Assembly (NCBI RefSeq): GCF_030815145.1
Contig: NZ_JAUSWJ010000001.1
Coordinates: 3,612,001-3,676,000 of the forward strand
Direction: 5' to 3'
From: Kaistia geumhonensis
Lineage (GTDB): Bacteria > Pseudomonadota > Alphaproteobacteria > Rhizobiales > Kaistiaceae
DNA: 64,000 bases
The notes under the pieces are model-generated. The model saw nothing but the letters and a program-made list of their open reading frames with translations. It ran no database searches and was not told where the DNA came from. Position 1 is the first letter of the stretch; every line of letters begins with the position of its first letter. Position numbers and translations under genes: made by a program. Below, in pieces: positions 15,603 to 23,809 of this stretch.

Positions 15603-17119
15603 CCACGCTGACGAGTGAACGGGTCGCCGCTGCGAATGAGGCGGCCGAAGGAGTGTCGACACGGTTTCATCCGGTCGCCACGGGGCTTCTCGCGCCGGGA
15701 CGCAATGCCTGGCGCAGCGAGATCTCGGCACGCACGGCGGTGATCGTCGACGGCTTCGACTATTTCCGGCATCTCGAAGAGGCGCTTCGTCGCGCCCGGC
15801 GCTCGATCATGGTCATCGGCTGGGATTTCGACGATTCGATCCGTCTCACCGATGACGGGCCGCCGCTCGGCGAGCTGCTGCGCGGCCTCGTCGAGGACAA
15901 GCCGGCTCTCGAGGTGCGCGTGCTCGTCTGGAGCGTCGCGGTGCTGCATGCGCCGAGCCCGGTGATGCCGCTGCTGTTCGGTTCGCCCTGGCAGCAGCAT
16001 CCGCGCATCAGCGTCCGGCTGGATACCGCGCACCCCTTCTATGCCGCGCATCACCAGAAGATCGTCGTCATCGACGATGCGCTCGCCTTTGTCGGCGGGA
16101 TCGACATGACCAATGGCCGGCGCGACACGCCGGAGCACCGGCCTGACGAACCCCGCCGCGCCGGACCCGACGGCAAGCCGGCCGAGCCGGTCCATGACGT
16201 CCACATGGCCGTCAGCGGCCCGGCCGCCGCGGCGCTCGGCGTCATCGCGCGCGATCGCTGGCTGGTGGCGACCGGCGAGAGCCTGCCGCGCCCGATGGAT
16301 GCCGCTGATCTCGACGCGCTCTGGCCGCCGCAACTTCCCGCCGAGTTCGCGGGGCTTCCCGTCGCCATCGCCCGCACATGGCCGCGCTGGCGCACGCGCC
16401 CGCCGGCCTATGAGAGCCAGGCGATGATCCGCGACATGCTGATGGCGGCGAAGCGGCACCTCTATATAGAGGCGCAATATCTCAGTGCGCGCTATGTGCG
16501 CACCGCGCTGCGCCGCTTGCTGCGCCGTCAGACGGGGCCGGAAATCGTCATCGTCCTCAATCGCATGCCCGATGTCTTCGTCGAGCGGCTGGTGATGGGC
16601 GAGAATTGCATGCGCATGGTGCGCGCGCTGAAGAAGGCCGATCGCTATGGCCGTCTCGCGATCTTCTACCCCGTCGTTCCGGGCAAAAACGGCGACGAGC
16701 CGGTGCATGTCCACTCGAAGCTCATCATCACCGACGATCAGGTGATCCGCATCGGATCGGCCAATCTCAACAACCGATCGGTCGGTCTCGACACCGAATG
16801 CGACCTCGCGCTCGAGGCATCGGATGACGGTGACCGAGAACGGATCGCCGCGATCCGCCACGGCCTTCTCGCCGAGCATCTCGGTGTCGAGCCCGCGGCG
16901 GTCTCCGCCGTCGTCGCCGAGACCGGATCGCTCATCCGCGCGATCGAGAGGCTCAACCGCTCCCCGCGCGGACTGCGGCCGTTCCCGGTGACGCCGGGAC
17001 CCGCTCATTTCGTCTGGGGGACGCGCTTTCTCGATCCCGAGGCGCCGTTCGAGCCGGGTTGGCTGCTCCGTCTCGGCGCGTATCGCCGTCGCGCGCCCGG
17101 GCTGCTGCCAGCTCGGTGA
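15599..17119 (+). CDS. Phospholipase D / cardiolipin synthase-like protein
   Basis: 506 residues with two HKD catalytic motifs: HHQKIVVIDDALAFVGGIDM in the first half and HVHSKLIITDDQVIRIGSAN followed by NRS in the second. Both keep His, Lys and Asp. There is no membrane anchor at the N-terminus, unlike classical ClsA, so it fits the soluble PLD-like branch that handles phosphatidyl transfer or hydrolysis at the membrane. A TTG start is inferred from the overlap with the Nudix stop (TTGA). Its last 167 bases overlap the end of the convergent membrane-protein gene at 16953. Confidence 0.9.
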   Translation: MTTLTSERVAAANEAAEGVSTRFHPVATGLLAPGRNAWRSEISARTAVIVDGFDYFRHLEEALRRARRSIMVIGWDFDDSIRLTDDGPPLGELLRGLVEDKPALEVRVLVWSVAVLHAPSPVMPLLFGSPWQQHPRISVRLDTAHPFYAAHHQKIVVIDDALAFVGGIDMTNGRRDTPEHRPDEPRRAGPDGKPAEPVHDVHMAVSGPAAAALGVIARDRWLVATGESLPRPMDAADLDALWPPQLPAEFAGLPVAIARTWPRWRTRPPAYESQAMIRDMLMAAKRHLYIEAQYLSARYVRTALRRLLRRQTGPEIVIVLNRMPDVFVERLVMGENCMRMVRALKKADRYGRLAIFYPVVPGKNGDEPVHVHSKLIITDDQVIRIGSANLNNRSVGLDTECDLALEASDDGDRERIAAIRHGLLAEHLGVEPAAVSAVVAETGSLIRAIERLNRSPRGLRPFPVTPGPAHFVWGTRFLDPEAPFEPGWLLRLGAYRRRAPGLLPAR

Positions 17120-18074
17120 CGGCGAGCAGCACGGCGCCGATCGCCAGCGGCACGAGGAAATAGACGATCCGGAACAGGAGGACGGGGCCGACAACGGCTT
17201 CGCCCGGCAGCAGCAGGATCACCACGCTCTCGATGACGCCGATGCCACCCGGAACATGCGTGACGAGCGTCGCGATATTGGCGAGCACGAAGATCGCCGC
17301 GACATCGAGATAGTCGACATCGCCGGCGGTGCGCACCAGAACGAAGAGGCAGGCCGAGACGAGCGCGAAATTGACCGCGCCGACCAGCGTCTGCGCGACC
17401 GCGGTGCGAAGGTGGGGAACGCCGATCTTCCAGCGGGTGATGGTTCGGCCGCCGAAGCGCCAGGCCAGCAGCAGATAGACCGCCACCGCCAGGGCTGCCA
17501 GCGCTGCGACCGTGCGCCCGAGCGTGGCGCTGCCCAGCAGCCGCGCGGAGAGCTCGCCATGCATCAGGAGGGGCGCGATCGACAAAGAGAGAAGCCCGAG
17601 CGCGACGGTCAGTCCACAGAGCGCCGTCAGCTTGGCGAGATCGGCGAGATGCACGCCGTGCCGGCGATAGAAGCGATAGCGGATCGCGCCGCTGCTGAGC
17701 CCCGAGAAGCCGACCGTATGGCCGATCGACAGGCTGACGAAGGAGGCGAGGGCGACGGAGGGATAGCGGATGCGGTGGCCGAGATGGCGGAGCGCGATCC
17801 GGTCGGAAAGCGTGAGCGTCGCATAGCTCGCCGCGGCGAACAGGAGGGCGAGCGCGATGCTCGCCGGCGGAACGGCCTTCATCGCCGCCACGATCTCGCC
17901 GAGGCTGTAGTTGCGAAGCGTCAGCCAGACGAGCACGCCCGCCGCCACGAGGCCGAGCAGCCAGAAGGCGCGCATGATCCATCGCTTGATGTCGGGATTG
18001 ATGCGCGGCTTCCGCCGCGCTTCGGTCTCTGGAACTCGGCTCGGGCGGGAATCGGCGGCGGCGGGCTTTGTCAT
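16953..18074 (-). CDS. LPG synthase-like integral membrane protein (UPF0104)
   Basis: 373 residues with about eight hydrophobic helices (FWLLGLVAAGVLVWLTL, ASIALALLFAAASYATLTL, LTVALGLLSLSIAPLLM and more), and HVPGGIGVIESVVILLL, the signature of the lysylphosphatidylglycerol synthase membrane region. It lacks the C-terminal aminoacyl-transfer domain, as in stand-alone UPF0104 proteins. The ATG overlaps the stop of the EEP gene (ATGA). The charged C-terminal ~50 residues (RDGDTRRDGAANPARTAPRD) overlap the phospholipase D gene on the other strand and may not be conserved. With PLD next door, a joint role in envelope lipid remodelling is plausible. Confidence 0.85.
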   Translation of the reverse strand: MTKPAAADSRPSRVPETEARRKPRINPDIKRWIMRAFWLLGLVAAGVLVWLTLRNYSLGEIVAAMKAVPPASIALALLFAAASYATLTLSDRIALRHLGHRIRYPSVALASFVSLSIGHTVGFSGLSSGAIRYRFYRRHGVHLADLAKLTALCGLTVALGLLSLSIAPLLMHGELSARLLGSATLGRTVAALAALAVAVYLLLAWRFGGRTITRWKIGVPHLRTAVAQTLVGAVNFALVSACLFVLVRTAGDVDYLDVAAIFVLANIATLVTHVPGGIGVIESVVILLLPGEAVVGPVLLFRIVYFLVPLAIGAVLLAVTELAAARARDGDTRRDGAANPARTAPRDRESASPRRNERVPASPGTAAVRAGSG

Positions 18075-18850
18075 GATCCTCTGAACGGCGCAGCGGGCGC
18101 GAGCGTTCCATCCCCGTCGTGGTCGGCGAAGGCGAATTCGGCGACGAGCGGCAGATGGTCCGAGGCGAGGCGGGCGAGCGGCGTTCGCACCACACGGCAG
18201 CCCGTCACGCGCAGTCCCATGCGATGCCATAGATGGTCGATCCGCAGGAACGGCCTGCGGCTGGGAAAGGTCGCGCCTCGCCGGTCGCCTGGCTCGCCCC
18301 GGAAGGCGTTCGTCCAGTTCGCGGCAAGACGCCGATAGGTCGGCGTGCCGGGCGGGGCGTTGAAGTCGCCGCCGAGCACGGCGGCGGTGGAGAGCGATGG
18401 CGAGGCCGACCAGTCGGGGCCGGAGAGATCGGCGGTCTGCGCCGCCTGCTGGTGCGGCAGCAGTCCGAGATGGCAGTTGAGCACATCGATGTGCCGCCCT
18501 TCCGTCTCGACGCGTACCCAAAGCGCGCCCCGTCTTTCCCCGGTGAAGTGACGGGGGCCGACGAGCGGGCCGGCCTTCACCAGCGTCATCGGCAGGCGGG
18601 AGAGGATCGCATCGCCATAGCTTTCCTCGGCGAAGGTAAGCGCGGCGTGGAAATGGCGCGTCATGTCGAGCGCCTCGGCAATCCGGTGCGCCTGGTCGTG
18701 GCGCCCGGTGCGCAGGCGGCCGACATCGATCTCCTGCAACAGGACGACATCCGGCGCCTCGGCCGCGATCACCGAGGCGATGCGCTCGATCGAGAGGAGA
18801 CCATCGGTGCCGATGCAGGAATGGACGTTGTAGGTGAGGACGCGGAGCAA
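18071..18850 (-). CDS. Endonuclease/exonuclease/phosphatase-family hydrolase
   Basis: 259 residues with the metal-dependent EEP fold: LTYNVHSCIG, VVLLQEIDVGR, LNCHLGLLPHQQ, VLGGDFNAPPGTPTYRRL and ASDHLPLVAEF carry the conserved Asn, Glu, His, Asp-x-Asn and terminal Asp-His. The family includes nucleases and phospholipid phosphodiesterases; pairing with an LPG-synthase-like protein and a PLD is common. The TTG at 18850 opens exactly at the conserved strand and lies 35 bases after a perfect EcfG promoter. A GTG at 18985 would lie upstream of that promoter and is rejected. Confidence 0.87.
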   Translation of the reverse strand: MLRVLTYNVHSCIGTDGLLSIERIASVIAAEAPDVVLLQEIDVGRLRTGRHDQAHRIAEALDMTRHFHAALTFAEESYGDAILSRLPMTLVKAGPLVGPRHFTGERRGALWVRVETEGRHIDVLNCHLGLLPHQQAAQTADLSGPDWSASPSLSTAAVLGGDFNAPPGTPTYRRLAANWTNAFRGEPGDRRGATFPSRRPFLRIDHLWHRMGLRVTGCRVVRTPLARLASDHLPLVAEFAFADHDGDGTLAPAAPFRGS

Positions 18851-18885
18851 ATCTCTGCCGTTCGGTGGCCGGAAGACGTCGAGCC

Positions 18886-18910
18886 AACGTCGCCCGGCGC
18901 GCCACGTTCC
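18886..18910 (-). promoter_or_regulatory. EcfG-type promoter, perfect consensus, for the EEP-UPF0104 operon
   Basis: On the minus strand GGAAC (18910-18906), exactly 16 bases, then CGTT (18889-18886). This matches the EcfG consensus at every defined position. The translation start lies 35 bases downstream. Confidence 0.75.
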
Positions 18911-19185
18911 AGACGAAAGAACCCCGCCGCAACCGGGTCGAGGCGAGGTTCCAATTGTCGGCCGGGCGCCGGATGGTCGGCACACGGCCCTTAGGGCTTC
19001 GGGATCGGCCGCGCCGTGTCGACCGGCCGATCCTCGTCCTTGTCTGTGAAATGCTTGGTCAGGAGCTCCGGGCGCTCTGCCGTCCAGCGTTCACATGACG
19101 GTCATGCGTGCCGCCGCTCGTTCTTCCGGTCGCCATTCGCCGTCTCCTGCCGGGAGGTCGCTACGTGCCGGAGCTTGCGTCAGGT

Positions 19186-19545
19186 TCAGCTCTGGCCACC
19201 CTTGCGGCCAGCCTCGGACGCGCGTTCGCGGTCGTTGGCGAAGTTGCCGCCGCCGCCCTGTTGTGATCCGCCGCTGCCGGAAGCCTGCTGCTGCCCGCCA
19301 TGTGAGGCCTCGCCACCCTTGCGGCCGGCTTCGGCGGCCAGCTGGCGATCCTGCGAGAAGCTGCGCTTTTCGTCCGGTACGCTCTGCCCACCCTTGCGGC
19401 CGGCCTCGGCGGCGAGTTCGCGGTTCTTCGAGAAGCTGCGCTTTTCGTCCGGCACGCTCTGGCCGCCTTTCGAGGCGATGTCGCGCTGCTTGCCTTCGTC
19501 CATCGATGCGAAGCCGCGGTTCGAGGTATCCTGATTGTTGGCCAT
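19186..19545 (-). CDS. KGG-repeat stress protein (GsiB/YciG/Con-10-like)
   Basis: 119 residues, hydrophilic, low complexity and glycine-rich. Four KGG units occur: DIASKGGQSVPDEKRSFSKN, AEAGRKGGQSVPDEKRSFSQ, AEAGRKGGEASHGG and SEAGRKGGQS, with a QQQASGSGGSQQGGGG linker before the last. Such proteins accumulate under general stress and may bind water, metals or nucleic acid; the mechanism is not settled. The start is decided by the ribosome-binding site: AAAGGAGG directly abuts the ATG at 19554 but is nine bases from the ATG at 19545, which gives the usual MANN start. Confidence 0.9.
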   Translation of the reverse strand: MANNQDTSNRGFASMDEGKQRDIASKGGQSVPDEKRSFSKNRELAAEAGRKGGQSVPDEKRSFSQDRQLAAEAGRKGGEASHGGQQQASGSGGSQQGGGGNFANDRERASEAGRKGGQS

Positions 19546-19580
19546 TGTTGTCATCCTCCTTTGGGACGGGACGACCGGAC

Positions 19581-19605
19581 AACGACTGACGCCATGTCGG
19601 GTTTC
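19581..19605 (-). promoter_or_regulatory. EcfG-type promoter for the KGG-repeat gene
   Basis: On the minus strand GAAAC (19605-19601), 16 bases, CGTT (19584-19581), then 35 bases to the start at 19545. One mismatch in the -35 element. A second candidate, GGAAC-N16-AGTT, lies further upstream at 19686-19662. Confidence 0.62.
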
Positions 19606-20015
19606 ATATTAACTTGTTGATTTTAATCAGCTTAGGCTTGGCTTTTGTTTGAAGGCCGACAAACTTCGACAATCGGAACTTGTTCCCTTCGGACGTGTTC
19701 CTCTGCGAAGGCCGTGGGGGCTATCGGTCGCTGCGACAAGAAGTTTTTCGCTTTCGTGATCGCGGCCGGCGGACTGCCCGGCTGGTTGTTGGGGGCCGCG
19801 CCGGGCAGCAGGACGCGGCATGGCCGACGCCCCCGACGGATTGCTCCGCCGCCTGTGGCCGGAGGGGGACCGGCCACACTCTGACAACACCCGAACCTGC
19901 GATGTGTTCACGCGTTCGCCGGCGCTTGCGGAAGATGAGGCTTGGGTCCGGAAGCCAGCTCCGGGGCCCCTCAAGAAGGAGGCGCAAACTGGATCTTGCG
20001 ACCGGGACTGGGCTG
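19606..20015. other. Non-coding gap with two hairpins
   Basis: About 410 bases without a believable gene. It holds an AT-rich stretch near 19606-19650, a second possible EcfG promoter for the KGG gene (minus strand, 19686-19662), a 9-bp inverted repeat CTGCCCGGC/GCCGGGCAG at 19774-19808 and a 9-bp stem TGTGGCCGG/CCGGCCACA with a seven-base loop at 19854-19878. The hairpins lie beyond the end of the GntR gene and may terminate its transcript. Confidence 0.5.
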
Positions 20016-20789
20016 CTAGGCGCCGAGCACCCGGTCGGATGCGAACTCCCCCGCGAGTTCTTCGCCTCTCGACAAGAGGCGCTGCATGGCGCGGGATGCC
20101 GCGTCGGGGCGACGCTCGCGAATGGCGTCGGTGAGCGCGCGCACGGTCTCGCCGCGGATGCGGCCGATCTGCCCGTCGAGGAAGGCGGGATCCTCCTTCA
20201 TCAGGCTGCCGAGACAGGCGGCGTTCAGCGCACGCAGATAGGGGTTGCCCGCCGCCGCGACGGCGAACAGGAGCTGGCAGAACGCCGTCCGCCGCTGCTC
20301 GGTGCCGCTCGCGGCCTGGAGCCGCTCCGCGGCGTCCGAGAGCGCTGCGCCGTGGCCAGCCCGCGCGACGTCGGAGGCCAGCGAAGCCTGGACGGCGGCG
20401 GCAGCTTCCCAGAGCTCGCGGCTTGTCCGGGCGCTGTTTTCCCGGCGCGACCAGGCGATGAGTTCAGGGTCGAGCAGGTTCCAGTGTTCGCGCTCCAGCA
20501 CCTGGGTCCCGCGCTTGCGACGCGTCTCGAGCAGGCCCTTGGACGCGAGGCCCTTGACCGCCTCGCGCAGCGCCGTGCGGCTTACGCCGAGGCTGGCCGC
20601 GAGTTCGTGCTCGTTGGGCAGGATACTACCCGCCGGAAACCGGCCTTCGACGATCGCGAGGAAGATATCGCGCGCCACGAGGCGGTTGAGGCTGTCCGGC
20701 TCGGCCCGGACCGGCACCAGGCCCGCCACCCTCGGCGTCGCCGTAGCGCTGCGCAGCGGGATCGGGTCTGGGCGGCGATAAACGGTCAC
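20016..20789 (-). CDS. GntR-family regulator with FCD ligand domain (FadR type)
   Basis: 257 residues. A winged helix (LVARDIFLAIVEGRFPAGSI, LAASLGVSRTALREAVKGLASKGLLETRRKRGTQV) is followed by an all-helical FCD effector domain (residues ~110-250), though its metal-binding histidines are not obvious. The GTG at 20789 is chosen because GGAG stands seven bases upstream; a TTG at 20849 lacks a ribosome site. Divergent from the SGNH esterase and sugar importer genes, which it may repress in response to a sugar acid (inference). Confidence 0.88.
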   Translation of the reverse strand: MTVYRRPDPIPLRSATATPRVAGLVPVRAEPDSLNRLVARDIFLAIVEGRFPAGSILPNEHELAASLGVSRTALREAVKGLASKGLLETRRKRGTQVLEREHWNLLDPELIAWSRRENSARTSRELWEAAAAVQASLASDVARAGHGAALSDAAERLQAASGTEQRRTAFCQLLFAVAAAGNPYLRALNAACLGSLMKEDPAFLDGQIGRIRGETVRALTDAIRERRPDAASRAMQRLLSRGEELAGEFASDRVLGA

Positions 20790-20928
20790 GGTACTGCTCC
20801 AGCTGCGAGCCGGCACTTCGCGCTGTTCGACCAAGACGCCGGATTGCAATAGGGGATATGTAGGACTTATACCTCAGATACAGGCGCAAGCGCAACTCTG
20901 CGCCACTGTCTCCGGGACCGCCCTTCAC

Positions 20929-21579
20929 ATGGCCACCATCGTCTGCTTCGGGGATTCGAACACCTGGGGGTGCCCGCCCTTCGCCAATATCGCGCAGACG
21001 CCTGACCGGATCGCGCCCGCGCGTCGCTGGGCGAATGTGATGGGTCGCGCGCTCGGTCCGGCCACCTGGATCGTCGAGGAGGGCCTCTCTGGCCGCACGA
21101 CCGTGTTCGACGACCCGATCGAGGGCATCCACAAGAACGGCTCGCGCACGCTGATCCCGATCCTCGAGTCGCATGCGCCGATGGACGTGCTGATCCTGAT
21201 GCTGGGGACCAATGATTTCAAGGACCAGCTCTCCATCAGCGCCTACAACTCGGCGCGCGGCATGCTGACCCTGATCCAGATGGTCAAGGGCCACTACGCG
21301 ATGGTCGAGCATCCGCCGGAGGTGCTGATCGTCACGCCGCCCGCGATCACGGAGGCGGCCGAGCCGGCGATCTGGGGCGACGGTCACCGGCGCTGCCGCG
21401 ACCATGCCTATTACCTCGAGCAGGTGGCGCACCGCACCGGATGCTTCCATTTCGACGCCAACAAGGTGGTCGCGGCCGGCATCGACGGCATCCATCTCGA
21501 CGAGGCGGCGCACGAGATTCTCGGTCGCGCGCTCGCACGCAAGGTCAGCGCGATGCTCGCGTTGCGGAACGTTCGATAG
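20929..21579 (+). CDS. SGNH-hydrolase-type esterase (arylesterase-like)
   Basis: 216 residues. The nucleophile block reads IVCFGDSNTWG, block II glycine is in LSGRTTVFDD, block III is LMLGTNDFKD, and the catalytic pair is in DGIHLDEAAHE, all four SGNH elements intact. No signal peptide, so cytoplasmic. Close in layout to the rhizobial SGNH arylesterases/acetylesterases that de-acylate small sugars. It precedes the FrcBCA-like operon on the same strand, separated by 113 AT-rich bases, so it may have its own transcript. Confidence 0.9.
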   Translation: MATIVCFGDSNTWGCPPFANIAQTPDRIAPARRWANVMGRALGPATWIVEEGLSGRTTVFDDPIEGIHKNGSRTLIPILESHAPMDVLILMLGTNDFKDQLSISAYNSARGMLTLIQMVKGHYAMVEHPPEVLIVTPPAITEAAEPAIWGDGHRRCRDHAYYLEQVAHRTGCFHFDANKVVAAGIDGIHLDEAAHEILGRALARKVSAMLALRNVR

Positions 21580-21692
21580 CGCCTCTTTACATCATACATA
21601 TTACATAATAATCCTGTTGAGGGCGTCAGTCGCGCCCCAGGGGCAAATGCACGTCGGGAGGACGCGCAACGCCTTCGCAGTGGGAGGAAGCT

Positions 21693-22670
21693 ATGAGCAT
21701 CAAGAAGCTGGGCGCGCTCGCGTTCGCGGCCATGATGGCGGCTGCGCCGTTCGCGGCGCATGCCGAGGAAGACGTGATCATCATGCTCGGCGGCCCGAGC
21801 TCCGACCCCTTCTGGGGCGCGGTCCAGCAGGGCTTCGACCAAGCGACCAAGGATTTCGGCGTCAAGACGCAGTGGTCGGCGCCGGCCGACTTCAACGACA
21901 TCGTGCCCGTCTATACGAAGATGTTCGAGGCCGCGATCGCCCGCAAGCCGGCCGCCATCGCCGTCGGGAACTTCTTCCCCGAGCCGACCGAGCCGCTGAT
22001 CAAGCAGGCTGCCGCCGAGGGCATCCCCGTCGTCATCATCAATTCGGGCGGCGCGAAGTACAAGGATCTCGGCGCCATCGCCTTCATCGGCGAGGACAGC
22101 TACCAGATGGGCTATCAGGGCGGGAAGGTCGCCGTCGGCAAGGGCGTCAAGAACGGCCTCTGCATCAACCAGATCGCGGCCAATCCCGTGCTCGAACAGC
22201 GCTGCCAGGGCTATATCGACGCCGTCACGGAAGCCGGTGGCAAGGCCAAGATGGTGATCCTCGCTTCCGAGGACATCGGCAATTCGCAGAAGGTGCAGGC
22301 GGCGGTCTCGGCGATGCTGATGCAGGACCCGACCGTCGATGGCGTGGTGACGCTGGGCGTCGCGGTCGGCGTCGACGCGCTCGAGTCCATCAAGCAGGTT
22401 CGTGCCACCGGCCGCTCGGTCGATCTCGGCACGATGGATCTCGGCAACACCGTGCTCGAGGCCGTCGCGGCCGGCGACATGAGCTTCGCGTCAGACCAGC
22501 AGCCGTTCCTGCAGGGATATTACGGCGTGATGATCCCGATGATGTACAACAAGTACAAGATGGCGCCGTCGGGGGCGATCGGCGTCGGTCCCTACATGGT
22601 GACCAAGGACAATGCCGCCGCTGTGCTCGAGGTCAACAAGACCATTCCCGGCTCGCGCGGCGCCAACTGA
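21693..22670 (+). CDS. Sugar-binding protein, RbsB/FrcB type
   Basis: 325 residues. Signal peptide MSIKKLGALAFAAMMAAAPFAAHA, then the periplasmic-binding fold of the ribose/fructose cluster: IIMLGGPSSDPFWGAVQQGF, AIAVGNFFPEPTEPLIKQAA, GIPVVIINSGG, IGEDSYQMGYQGG, DLGTMDLGNTVLEAV and SFASDQQPFLQGYYGV. Delivers a monosaccharide to the permease and single-domain ATPase that follow. GGGAGG precedes the start. A stem-loop follows the stop codon. Confidence 0.93.
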   Translation: MSIKKLGALAFAAMMAAAPFAAHAEEDVIIMLGGPSSDPFWGAVQQGFDQATKDFGVKTQWSAPADFNDIVPVYTKMFEAAIARKPAAIAVGNFFPEPTEPLIKQAAAEGIPVVIINSGGAKYKDLGAIAFIGEDSYQMGYQGGKVAVGKGVKNGLCINQIAANPVLEQRCQGYIDAVTEAGGKAKMVILASEDIGNSQKVQAAVSAMLMQDPTVDGVVTLGVAVGVDALESIKQVRATGRSVDLGTMDLGNTVLEAVAAGDMSFASDQQPFLQGYYGVMIPMMYNKYKMAPSGAIGVGPYMVTKDNAAAVLEVNKTIPGSRGAN

Positions 22671-22677
22671 CGGCGCG

Positions 22678-22702
22678 AGGCGGCGGCCAGGCGCCGCCGC
22701 CT
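22678..22702 (+). terminator. Stem-loop after the sugar-binding protein gene
   Basis: AGGCGGCGGC and GCCGCCGCCT form a perfect 10-bp stem with a five-base loop, starting seven bases after the stop, followed by TTGCTTGC. Probable partial terminator or stabiliser inside the importer operon. Confidence 0.6.
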
Positions 22703-22771
22703 TTGCTTGCTGCCCCATGTTCACCGTTCTTCTTGCGTCTGCCGTCCCGCATCGCGTCCGGAAACCTGCCG

Positions 22772-23809
22772 ATGACAGCAACCCTTGAGACTTCGACGCC
22801 CGCCGGCCCTGCGCGGCGCCACGGCCTGATCGAGCGGCTGCTCGGTATCGTCTGGATCGGTCCCGCGATCGCGGCGGTCGTCATCTATATCTTCTTCGTC
22901 ATCGTCGGCGGCGCCTCCGGCTTCCTGTCCATCCCCGGCACGGCCGGCTGGCTCAACACGGCGGCCGAACTCGGCATCATCGCCGTGCCGATCGGCCTCC
23001 TGATGATCGCCGGCGAGTTCGATCTTTCCACCGGCTCGGTCGTTGGCGCGGCGGCGATCATCGTCGCCCTCGGAACCGGCTTCTACGGCCTGCCGATCGC
23101 GCTCACCATGAGCATGGCGTTGGTGATGGGCATCGCCGTCGGCTGCTTCAATGCGCTGCTTGTCAGCGTCACGCGCCTGCCGAGCTTCATCGTCACGCTG
23201 GCGTCGAACTTCATCCTCGCGGGCACCTCGCTCGGCCTGTCGCGGCTGATCTCGGGCTCCTCCAACGTATCGCTCAAGGACGCGGGATGGGCCGAGGTGG
23301 TGTTCGGCTCGAAGTGGATGTTCTTCAACGTCTCCGTGCTCTGGTACGCGGTCGCCATCTTCATCGCCGCCTGGGTGCTGAAGCAGACGCCGTTCGGCAA
23401 CTGGATCTTCGCGACGGGCGGCAATGTCGACGCGGCGCGCCGGGCCGGCGTGCCGGTCGCCCGGGTCAAGCTGATTCTCTTCATCTGGACCGCCGTTTCC
23501 TCGGCCTTCGTCGGCGTTATGAGCGCGGTGATGTACAATCAGGGCAATGCCGCGCAGGGCCAGGGCTATGTGTTCCAGAGCGCCATCGCCGCGGTGATCG
23601 GCGGCGTGCTCTTGCAGGGCGGCTTCGGCTCGGTGACCGGCATCGTGCTCGGCACCTTCATCTACGGCATCGTCAGCCTCGGCCTCTTCTACACCGGCTG
23701 GCCCACGGACTGGCTCGCGACCTTCATCGGCGCGCTGCTCGTGATCGCCGTGCTCACCAACAATTTCGTGCGTGAGCTGGCGCTGAATCGCGGAAAGAGG
23801 AAGTCCTGA
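22772..23809 (+). CDS. Sugar ABC transporter permease, RbsC/FrcC type
   Basis: 345 residues, about nine hydrophobic segments, in the BPD_transp_2 family. The family signature region LGIIAVPIGLLMIAGEFDLSTGSVVGAAAI is intact, and AAVIGGVLLQGGFGSVTGIVLGTF lies near the C-terminus. The start ATG follows a weak GGAAA. The stop codon overlaps the ATPase start (TGATG). Forms the homodimeric channel of the importer. Confidence 0.93.
   Translation: MTATLETSTPAGPARRHGLIERLLGIVWIGPAIAAVVIYIFFVIVGGASGFLSIPGTAGWLNTAAELGIIAVPIGLLMIAGEFDLSTGSVVGAAAIIVALGTGFYGLPIALTMSMALVMGIAVGCFNALLVSVTRLPSFIVTLASNFILAGTSLGLSRLISGSSNVSLKDAGWAEVVFGSKWMFFNVSVLWYAVAIFIAAWVLKQTPFGNWIFATGGNVDAARRAGVPVARVKLILFIWTAVSSAFVGVMSAVMYNQGNAAQGQGYVFQSAIAAVIGGVLLQGGFGSVTGIVLGTFIYGIVSLGLFYTGWPTDWLATFIGALLVIAVLTNNFVRELALNRGKRKS

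Noticed and set aside
18851-18985. Longer N-terminus for the EEP-family protein, from GTG 18985
   Set aside because: It would start upstream of a perfect EcfG promoter, and the added residues are not family-like.
19675-19700. Plus-strand GGAAC-N16-TGTT at 19675 considered as another stress promoter
   Set aside because: No gene on the plus strand follows; the match arises because the stretch around GGAACTTGTTCC is itself palindromic.
19606-20015. Several frames of 80-115 codons in the gap between the KGG and GntR genes
   Set aside because: No ribosome site, no recognisable domain, composition of antisense or intergenic type, and two hairpins interrupt them.
20790-20849. TTG start at 20849 for the GntR regulator
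   Set aside because: No ribosome-binding site there, while GTG 20789 has GGAG at good spacing and keeps the whole winged helix.
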